Positions 6,027-11,536 of a stretch of DNA of 11,536 bases are shown piece after piece. Made by a program: the position numbers and the translations under genes. The stretch is from the NCBI GenBank assembly GCA_030612905.1, contig JAUWNA010000027.1, forward strand, positions 1 to 11,536. Reading direction: 5' to 3'. The notes under the pieces are model-generated. The model was not told the origin of the DNA. It worked only from the letters and a program-made list of their open reading frames with translations, and made no database searches. The stretch's first letter is position 1. Every line of letters starts with the position of its first letter. This DNA comes from Promethearchaeota archaeon (GTDB taxonomy: Archaea; Asgardarchaeota; Lokiarchaeia; Sigyniarchaeales; SOKP01).

Positions 6027-6677
6027 TTATCCCCAAAAAATAATCAGTATTTCGGTGTTTATTAAAAAAATATGAACTGCCAACAGACCGGTGGATATAA
6101 GCATTATATAATGAACTTTTATAAATCTCTTATATCCAAACTTTTTAAACCTGTTCATATCTTTAAGATAAAAAAACAAAATTGTAACACTTACCATCAT
6201 AATACCAAAAAACACACCTGTCCATATTTTTGTTAAAAAAAGAGTATAAGGAATATGATTACTCTCACCTTTAAAGATAAGATCTCCCCATGGCTCTGAT
6301 AGGAGTAATGTCATAACATGTAAGCCAAAAATTACATTAGTTGTTAATGCACTTATACTATGATAATTTTTGGCTTTAGGATATGATTGAAATAATTTTG
6401 CTATGCGTTTTGTTTTAGCTCCTTTGATCATCGTAAAAATAAACCAAATGAGCGTGCTAAACCCAAGTGTTCTCCCCCATATCCATAATATGCCCCCCTC
6501 ATGGTTAGTATGATTGAAACAAGTAAAGATTATATGATTTAAATTAATTAAAAAATAGGGAACTATAATTGAAATGCTCAGTATTAATAAATCAAACGCA
6601 AGAAATTTCTTAAACCAAGTATTTTTTTCTGCGGTTTTATTACTTTTAACTTGCTCGTTTGTTTTATTGTCAATCAT
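6027..6677 (-). CDS. Ferric-reductase-like haem b transmembrane protein
   Basis: A 216-residue protein with five or six membrane segments (about 25-46, 63-84, 105-128, 145-171, 186-207). Two helices each carry a pair of His: H106-x13-H120 and H189-x12-H202. This is the pattern that holds two haems b across the membrane in ferric reductase, NADPH oxidase and YedZ/MsrQ proteins. A WGRTLGF motif in the second segment also fits this domain. No flavin or NAD(P)H domain is attached, so electrons must come from a separate donor or quinone, as in MsrQ. The N-terminus (1-20) is hydrophilic. The downstream small acidic gene is coupled to it. The exact substrate cannot be assigned. Confidence 0.72.
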   Translation of the reverse strand: MIDNKTNEQVKSNKTAEKNTWFKKFLAFDLLILSISIIVPYFLINLNHIIFTCFNHTNHEGGILWIWGRTLGFSTLIWFIFTMIKGAKTKRIAKLFQSYPKAKNYHSISALTTNVIFGLHVMTLLLSEPWGDLIFKGESNHIPYTLFLTKIWTGVFFGIMMVSVTILFFYLKDMNRFKKFGYKRFIKVHYIMLISTGLLAVHIFLINTEILIIFWG

Positions 6678-6728
6678 TAGACTTTTTCTTCTAATTGTTT
6701 AATTTGTTTTACAATATAATTTGTAGAT

Positions 6729-6738
6729 AAAAAAAAAA
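6729..6738 (-). terminator. Oligo-T terminator after flpA
   Basis: A run of ten T on the minus strand begins 34 nt past the flpA stop codon. This matches archaeal T-tract termination and would end the nop5-flpA transcript before the ferric-reductase-like gene. Confidence 0.5.
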
Positions 6739-6772
6739 CTATTATAAATTATTAATAAAAATATAAACAAAA

Positions 6773-7462
6773 TTATTTGTGGACAATTAAAATAATGTGA
6801 TTCGCTGCGTATCTGTGAATGTTCAAGCTTTCGCTTATTTTATAGCCCGCTTTTTCTAAAATCTTTTTCTCTTGGACGTAAATTTTTTCAGGCTTTTGAA
6901 CGCTATCTATTGATTGAGATTTGATTGCCAGAATAAGAGTTCCTTTATCTTTTAGATAATAACTACAGTTTGCAATAGCAATTTGTGCTTGGTTTGGCTG
7001 AGCTATATCTTGATAAACTAAATCAATATTAGTAAAAACGGAATTAGCATATTTTTCCGGAAAATTAGCGTCCCCTAATATTGGAACAATATTTTTTCTA
7101 TTATTGGTGTTTTGAATTAATTGTCGCATACTACGTTCAGCAAATTCTACTCCATAGATAACTCCATCGTAAACTATGTCTGAGAGATGAGATATTGTAG
7201 TACCCGACGACGCTCCTAAATATAAACATTTTAATTCGCTTGATAAGAAATCCACTGAAGGTTTTTCTAATATCATTGCAGCTAATTTACTTCTATAAGG
7301 ATCCCATTCACGATATTCTTCTCCTTTAAATGTAATTAACTTCTCCCCGTACACTTTATTACCTGGAACTAGGTTTTTAGAATAAAGTTTTAGGTTATGT
7401 GGAGGTCCAGATATATAAACATTAGAGTATTTTGGATGTGTTCTGATATTAAAATTGCTCAA
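6773..7462 (-). CDS. flpA: Fibrillarin-like rRNA/tRNA 2'-O-methyltransferase
   Basis: The catalytic subunit of the box C/D RNP, which transfers methyl from SAM to ribose 2'-OH at sites chosen by guide RNAs. The 229 residues equal the archaeal family length. The N-terminal beta domain is followed by a Rossmann methyltransferase fold with LYLGASSGTTISHLSDIV (80-97) as the SAM loop. YGVEFAERSMRQL (103-115), ILGDAN (128-133) and VYQDIAQPNQ (149-158) follow. The likely catalytic tetrad K59, D152, K181 and H222 is present. The start is TTG at 7462; a Shine-Dalgarno-like GAAGGT sits before it, and the next Met is at residue 63. Only 7 nt separate it from nop5, its obligate scaffold partner. Confidence 0.96.
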   Translation of the reverse strand: MSNFNIRTHPKYSNVYISGPPHNLKLYSKNLVPGNKVYGEKLITFKGEEYREWDPYRSKLAAMILEKPSVDFLSSELKCLYLGASSGTTISHLSDIVYDGVIYGVEFAERSMRQLIQNTNNRKNIVPILGDANFPEKYANSVFTNIDLVYQDIAQPNQAQIAIANCSYYLKDKGTLILAIKSQSIDSVQKPEKIYVQEKKILEKAGYKISESLNIHRYAANHIILIVHK

Positions 7463-7469
7463 ATTAACT

Positions 7470-8687
7470 TTACCTTCTTCTTTTCTTACTTATTTGCTTT
7501 TTATTTGATTTTATTTTGGGCTCACTTTTTTTTATAGGAGGTTTTGGATATTTTTTTTCAATCTCTTTTATTTTTTCTTCAATTTCTCTTGCTAAAGTAT
7601 CTCCTATGAACTCACCTTTAAAAAAATCTACTTTGGTAGCAATTCCTATTTTCCCTGAAATCACTCTAGAGATCTTTCCACGGTGATACGCTTTACTTCC
7701 TCTAATCAAATTCCACTGAAAAATTAACCCGTGTTTTGGTCGTTTTTCACCGGTTTTAAGGAATCTATACAAAGCTTTTTCAGCACCTAGTAATTGAATC
7801 CTCGAAGCTGGCATATAAGCTAAATCTTTTAAACTTCCTGCTTTCGCTATTAATTTCGCCCCAACTAAACCTCCAACTAAAGCATTGAGATTTGGAGCAA
7901 CTTGTTCCATCGATGAATCTAAATATTCTTCTAATTCTTGTCTGAACTCGTCCAATGATAAAATCTGATTAGCGTAGTTTTTAATAATATTAAGATTAAT
8001 ATCTGCCCCCATTGATTGGGAAGCCAACTTCTGTAATGTTTTAGTTCTTCCTTCCTTGAAATTAAAATTTTGAGTAATCTTATCATAAGTAAAGTTATCT
8101 CGACTTCCTAAAATTGAGACCATTTTTGCAATTATAACATTATCCTCAATTAATTTATCAGTAAGTTCTGGAAAATGTAAACCATACCATTCTCTAAGCC
8201 GGCTTGAGAATAGGCTTATTGATTTTTTAAGAATCACAAGTGTTTCTATGATTTGAATGATTTCTACATCTCCTCGCGCTCCAGCTTGACTTATTCTCTT
8301 CTTAATTAATTGAACTTCAACTTTCTTAAAAATTGAGAGAAGTTCTTCTCGAGTTTTATGAATCCCTACTCTATTCAGTTGATCTTCTAAATTGAAGCGA
8401 AAATTTTTAAACTCTAGAGAGTGACTTTCAAAAGAGGTGTTACATCCTAATTCTTTTGATGTTAAAATCTGTAGCTTTTTATTATCAAATACAAACTCGT
8501 CAAAACCCGAATTTCTCAACTCATTAACAAAATCTGAATACTCTTTAACGATTATTTTATTATCTAATGAATCATAAAAACTTATAACTCTTTGGACATC
8601 ATCCAAGAAATCAATAAAATTAAGAAAATTCCCACTATCATCAATAGTAAATATACCTATTAATGTATCAATGATATAACATTTCAT
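7470..8687 (-). CDS. nop5: Nop5 (Nop56/58) box C/D RNP scaffold protein
   Basis: Bridges L7Ae bound to the C/D guide RNA with fibrillarin. The 405 residues show the archaeal domain order. An N-terminal fibrillarin-binding domain (about 1-110) comes first. A coiled-coil region (about 115-255) includes REWYGLHFPEL near 165-175. The NOP domain runs from about 262 with APNLNALVGGLVGAKLIA, then GAEKALYRFLKTG (301-313) and PKHGLIF (317-323). The tail from about 370 is rich in Lys and Arg, typical for archaeal and eukaryotic members. The ATG at 8687 is used. It heads an operon with flpA and is divergent from pyrD across a 70-bp spacer. Confidence 0.96.
   Translation of the reverse strand: MKCYIIDTLIGIFTIDDSGNFLNFIDFLDDVQRVISFYDSLDNKIIVKEYSDFVNELRNSGFDEFVFDNKKLQILTSKELGCNTSFESHSLEFKNFRFNLEDQLNRVGIHKTREELLSIFKKVEVQLIKKRISQAGARGDVEIIQIIETLVILKKSISLFSSRLREWYGLHFPELTDKLIEDNVIIAKMVSILGSRDNFTYDKITQNFNFKEGRTKTLQKLASQSMGADINLNIIKNYANQILSLDEFRQELEEYLDSSMEQVAPNLNALVGGLVGAKLIAKAGSLKDLAYMPASRIQLLGAEKALYRFLKTGEKRPKHGLIFQWNLIRGSKAYHRGKISRVISGKIGIATKVDFFKGEFIGDTLAREIEEKIKEIEKKYPKPPIKKSEPKIKSNKKQISKKRRR
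7472..7477 (-). promoter_or_regulatory. Ribosome binding site for flpA
   Basis: GAAGGT on the minus strand, overlapping the last codons of nop5, lies 9 nt before the TTG codon of flpA. It supports the non-ATG start and translational coupling to nop5. Confidence 0.5.
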
Positions 8688-8704
8688 TTTTCTAAATCTA
8701 CGCG

Positions 8705-8713
8705 TAAATAAAA
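8705..8713 (-). promoter_or_regulatory. Candidate TATA box for nop5-flpA
   Basis: TTTTATTTA on the minus strand lies about 18-26 bp before the nop5 ATG, which would give a leaderless message. Such a match could arise by chance in AT-rich DNA. Confidence 0.28.
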
Positions 8714-8720
8714 TTTCTCA

Positions 8721-8738
8721 AATAATAATAATAATAAT
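8721..8738. repeat. (AAT)6 microsatellite between nop5 and pyrD
   Basis: Six perfect AAT units occupy about a quarter of the 70-bp divergent promoter region. Slippage here would change promoter spacing in steps of 3 bp, although chance in AT-rich DNA is the simpler reading. Confidence 0.8.
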
Positions 8739-8757
8739 TTCTTACATTATAATAGTA

Positions 8758-9684
8758 ATGCTTGAAGTAAATATTTCTGGTTTAAAGTTAAACTCTCCTT
8801 TGATTTTAGCTTCTGGCATTTTAGGAGTGTCTTATTCTACGATGTTAAGATTAATTAATGTCGGAATAGGTGCTATAACAACCAAATCCATTGGACCTAG
8901 ACCTAGAAAGGGATTTAAAAATCCTTCTATTATTGAATTATATCCAGGGACTTTTCTAAATAGTGTAGGGCTTGGTAATCCGGGGATTGATAACTTTATC
9001 TCTGAAATTGAAGAAATAAAATCACATAAAATACCTCTGATTGTTAGTGTCTTTGGAGATAGTAAAGAAACATATCTAGATGTAGCACTAAAAGCTCAGA
9101 ATGCAGGAGCAGATGCAATTGAAATTAATATTTCTTGCCCCCACGCTGAAGTATCTTCTATAGGTATTGATAAAGAATTAACTTATGAGATTGTCAAATT
9201 TATAAGAGAAAAAATTAATATCCCTCTTTTTGTGAAAATGAATCCAAATGTAACAAATATAGTAGAAATTGCTCTGGCAGCTGAGAAAGGTGGTGCTGAT
9301 GGATTAGTTGCCATAAATACTTTAGCAGCATTGAAAATAGATGTAAATACTAAAAGACCTCTTCTAGCACATGGGAGCGGGGGACTTTCGGGGAAGGCAA
9401 TCCATCCCATAGCTGTAAAGAAAGTATATGATTTATATAAAATACTAAAAATACCCATAATTGGTTGCGGCGGTATCGATTCATGGCAAGATCTAGTCGA
9501 ATTCTTTCTCGCGGGAGCATCTGCAGTCCAAATTGGAACTGCCTTATACAAAGGAGCTGAAATAATTACTGAAATAAATGAAGGAGTAATTCGCTATCTT
9601 AAGGATAATGGATTTAAATCCATAAATGATGTTAAAGGCTTAGCTCATCAGTTCAAAACTCAAGAGGTGCCCGATTTTGACTGA
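8758..9684 (+). CDS. pyrD: Dihydroorotate dehydrogenase, class 1B catalytic subunit
   Basis: Oxidises dihydroorotate to orotate with FMN, the fourth step of UMP synthesis. The 308 residues fit the class 1 TIM barrel. K43 in TTKSIG and N68 in NSVGLGNPG line the active site. C127 in NISCPH is the catalytic base; Cys here marks class 1, where class 2 has Ser. K160 in FVKMNPN, then NTLAALKID and GSGGLSGKAI (206-215), and CGGIDS with GASAVQIGTA in the C-terminal part form the FMN phosphate site. Class 1B rather than 1A follows from the pyrK gene directly downstream. The ATG at 8758 has no clear ribosome site. The gene overlaps pyrK by 8 nt, which suggests translational coupling. Confidence 0.97.
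   Translation: MLEVNISGLKLNSPLILASGILGVSYSTMLRLINVGIGAITTKSIGPRPRKGFKNPSIIELYPGTFLNSVGLGNPGIDNFISEIEEIKSHKIPLIVSVFGDSKETYLDVALKAQNAGADAIEINISCPHAEVSSIGIDKELTYEIVKFIREKINIPLFVKMNPNVTNIVEIALAAEKGGADGLVAINTLAALKIDVNTKRPLLAHGSGGLSGKAIHPIAVKKVYDLYKILKIPIIGCGGIDSWQDLVEFFLAGASAVQIGTALYKGAEIITEINEGVIRYLKDNGFKSINDVKGLAHQFKTQEVPDFD
9664..9669 (+). promoter_or_regulatory. Ribosome binding site for pyrK
   Basis: GAGGTG inside the end of pyrD, 7 nt before the TTG at 9677, matches the Shine-Dalgarno core. It decides the start of pyrK in favour of TTG, since the next Met in frame is residue 28, inside the beta-barrel domain. Confidence 0.6.
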
Positions 9685-10513
9685 GAATACTATACAGACA
9701 GTAAAAATAAGCCGTATTATTAATGATTGTGAAGGCGTGAAAACAATTATTTTTAAAATGACAGGGACCCAACCAAAACCAGGACAATTTGTTATGATCT
9801 GGGTCCCAGGAGTCGACGAGGTACCAATGTCAATCTCAGCCTGCGATGAAGCGGGGAATTGGGCAATTACCGTGAAAAATGTGGGCGAATGTACTGAAGC
9901 TTTGCATGAATTGAAGGTTAATGATTATATTGGTGTAAGAGGACCTTTAGGAAATTGCTTTTATATACCCCCCCATAAAGATTATAATATATTTTTAGTG
10001 GGAGGCGGAATTGGAATGGCACCTCTTAGATTTCTTGCTAATCACTTGAAAACCTCTGGTTATACTTTTAAAGCGGTACAAGGAGCTAAAGTTGAAAGTG
10101 ATTTACTATATATGGATGAATTTTATGAGTATGACCGGGAAGATTCAAAATTTCACGTCTGTACAGATGATGGAAGTTACGGCGAAGAAGGATTTGCAAC
10201 AGAGATTTTTGAAAACCTTATAAAAGATTTCTCACAAAAGGATTTTAAAAATACCATTGTATATTCTTGTGGCCCAGAAGTAATGCTATATAAGCTATTT
10301 CAAATATGTGAAAAGAATAATACCGAATTTTATGCAAGTCTCGAACGTATTATGAGATGTGGCTGTGGACTATGTGGTTTATGCGCTCTAGACCCAAAAG
10401 GACTGTTAGTTTGTAAAGATGGACCCATTTTTAGTTATGATCAATTAGAAAAAATGGGAGATTTCGGGAAATATCGAAGAGACTTTACAGGAAAAAAAAT
10501 TAAAATAGAATAA
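9677..10513 (+). CDS. pyrK: Dihydroorotate dehydrogenase electron transfer subunit
   Basis: Passes electrons from PyrD's FMN through a 2Fe-2S cluster and FAD to NAD+. The 278 residues show the ferredoxin reductase fold. The FAD domain (about 1-100) includes PGQFVMIWVPG (35-45) and the flavin motif PMSIS (50-54), in its archaeal form. The NAD domain (about 104-225) begins with FLVGGGIGMAPLRFL (106-120) and later has YSCGPEVM (196-203). A C-terminal cluster has C228-x4-C233-x2-C236-x9-C246, the PyrK 2Fe-2S pattern. An extra Cys, C230, sits within the cluster loop. The start is TTG, supported by a good ribosome site. The stop codon directly abuts that of the convergent TIR gene. Confidence 0.96.
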   Translation: MTENTIQTVKISRIINDCEGVKTIIFKMTGTQPKPGQFVMIWVPGVDEVPMSISACDEAGNWAITVKNVGECTEALHELKVNDYIGVRGPLGNCFYIPPHKDYNIFLVGGGIGMAPLRFLANHLKTSGYTFKAVQGAKVESDLLYMDEFYEYDREDSKFHVCTDDGSYGEEGFATEIFENLIKDFSQKDFKNTIVYSCGPEVMLYKLFQICEKNNTEFYASLERIMRCGCGLCGLCALDPKGLLVCKDGPIFSYDQLEKMGDFGKYRRDFTGKKIKIE

Positions 10514-11536
10514 TTAACTGATTAGATCACTTAAATCTTGTGTTAACTTTTCGAAAAAACGATTTTCATTCATCTCATATTTCATTATCCCCTGCATTCT
10601 TCGAATTCGCATTTTCAATCCTGGATTAAGCTCTGTGTCTTTTAAGTATATCGTTAAAAATGGTTTTTTCTCGTTTACGGCTAAATGGATCTCATCTTGA
10701 GTATTTTCTGATTCCAGTACATTTGGGGATATAACAGATAAAAAAACACGGCATTCTATGAGCTTTTCCGCTATAGTATTGCACCAGTCTCGACTTAATG
10801 GAATCCCCTCATCATACCATATATTTATTCCCTTAGTATTTAATTTCTGAAGGATAGGATATACTTCAGCTTTATCTTTATGAGTATAACTCACAAAAAC
10901 ATAAGGTGAGTCTCCCATATAAGCTGAAAATGGAGGTTCAATGGATAAATCTGCAGTTTTTTCAATTAAATTAATTCTTAAATATTTTTCTAATTCATTA
11001 CCACTTTTAGGCAAATCTAGATCATTAAGAACTGAAAACTTTTTTAAGATTTTATCCACTTGGTCAGGTTTTTTCATAATATTAGAGATGATATCATAAT
11101 TGTCTATTAAAATTTTTGTTGGTTTACCCGTTCCTGCTTTAACTTTTATGTCTTTTAATATAAGGCTCACAATTTTTTTAATTACCCATGTCTCAACATC
11201 TTCCTTCTCTTTTGAAATATCTTTCGTGGATTTCCCCGCATATTGTCCACCCCAATTCAAAGTTACCAAATCATCATGGATATAAATCTTGTAATCCCCT
11301 TCTAACATTATCGCGGGCTCTTCTCTAAAAAGGTTTTGTGTCGCTAATAAATCCAATCGTTTAATCACAGATTCAAAAAATCCTTTATCAACATTAAATG
11401 GAAGATCATCGCTTGAAATAATCTTCTTTCCAATTAGCATTAGATAAATTGCCATTTGATGCAAACATAGACCTCCGATTTTAAAGGGAGATTGATTGCG
11501 ACCAATTTTACAGCTACAGTCCCTTTCAACGGATCC
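10514..11536 (-). CDS. TIR-domain protein with unknown N-terminal region (probably 5'-partial)
   Basis: Counted from a possible TTG start at 11464 the protein has 316 residues. Residues about 187-295 are a bacterial-type TIR domain: VFVSYTHKD (189-197), INIWYDEGIPLSRDW (213-227), VFLSVISPNV (240-249) and SENTQDEIHLAV. E258 in the last block lies where TIR NADases have their catalytic Glu. The first 185 residues match nothing I recognise and show no clear membrane segment. GGAGGT lies 6 nt before the TTG. The frame nevertheless stays open to the right edge for 24 more codons, with clearly more G/C than spacers here, so I favour a longer gene cut by the window. TIR proteins degrade NAD or make signals in antiphage defence, or act as protein adaptors; its role here is not settled. 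No partner is visible. It is convergent with pyrK, with no base between the stop codons. Confidence 0.82.
   Translation of the reverse strand, partial: GSVERDCSCKIGRNQSPFKIGGLCLHQMAIYLMLIGKKIISSDDLPFNVDKGFFESVIKRLDLLATQNLFREEPAIMLEGDYKIYIHDDLVTLNWGGQYAGKSTKDISKEKEDVETWVIKKIVSLILKDIKVKAGTGKPTKILIDNYDIISNIMKKPDQVDKILKKFSVLNDLDLPKSGNELEKYLRINLIEKTADLSIEPPFSAYMGDSPYVFVSYTHKDKAEVYPILQKLNTKGINIWYDEGIPLSRDWCNTIAEKLIECRVFLSVISPNVLESENTQDEIHLAVNEKKPFLTIYLKDTELNPGLKMRIRRMQGIMKYEMNENRFFEKLTQDLSDLIS

Noticed and set aside
9183..9551. Minus-strand open frame of 122 codons opposite pyrD
   Set aside because: pyrD is a certain gene in this stretch; the antisense frame has no recognisable motif and no start signal.
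11531..11536. Window ends exactly on GGATCC, a BamHI site, suggesting a cloned insert end
   Set aside because: The same site also occurs inside the window (for example in mat and the HTH-CBS gene), so it may be coincidence and says nothing about biology.
10514..11536. Thoeris-type defence system
   Set aside because: Only a TIR domain is visible; no ThsA-like partner lies in the window, so a named system cannot be claimed.

Overview
The window is strongly AT-rich archaeal DNA. The evidence is the gene content: an archaeal-type methionine adenosyltransferase, a fibrillarin/Nop5 pair for box C/D RNPs, the archaeal HTH regulator family COG1395, an HTH-CBS regulator, a class 1B PyrD/PyrK pair and AN1-type zinc fingers. 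Several features recall Asgard (Loki-like) archaea: two neighbouring AN1 finger genes, a small protein that looks like the LITAF/SIMPLE membrane zinc domain, very AT-rich spacers and frequent TTG starts. That placement is an inference; no marker in the window proves it.

Left part (1-1959): four genes for zinc-binding proteins. These are an AN1 finger gene cut by the window edge (minus), an AN1 finger fused to a site-2-type intramembrane metalloprotease (minus), an 81-residue protein with two CxxC knuckles around one membrane segment (plus), and a 75-residue C-terminal zinc ribbon protein (minus). Middle-left (2041-5833): mat (minus) is divergent from an HTH-CBS regulator (plus). Their shared spacer holds a phased TGCAT array that looks like an operator. 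On the plus strand a COG1395 regulator follows, overlapping rnhB (ribonuclease HII) by 47 nt.

Middle-right (5801-8687, all minus): a ferric-reductase-like haem membrane protein is followed 4 nt later by a small anchored or secreted acidic protein whose end overlaps rnhB tail to tail. Then comes the nop5-flpA operon, which encodes the scaffold and methyltransferase of the C/D box 2'-O-methylation RNP. Right part (8758-11536): pyrD and pyrK (plus) overlap by 8 nt and encode the two subunits of NAD-dependent dihydroorotate dehydrogenase. A convergent gene for a C-terminal TIR-domain protein (minus) directly abuts pyrK and probably runs off the right edge.

Together the window mixes housekeeping functions (SAM synthesis, SAM-dependent rRNA methylation, pyrimidine synthesis, RNA/DNA hybrid removal) with accessory membrane and zinc proteins and one possible NAD-hydrolase/defence gene. 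No gene-free stretch exceeds 300 bases. The longest, 1251-1482, is almost pure A/T, and I see no RNA gene in it. I found no tRNA, rRNA, CRISPR array or insertion sequence.
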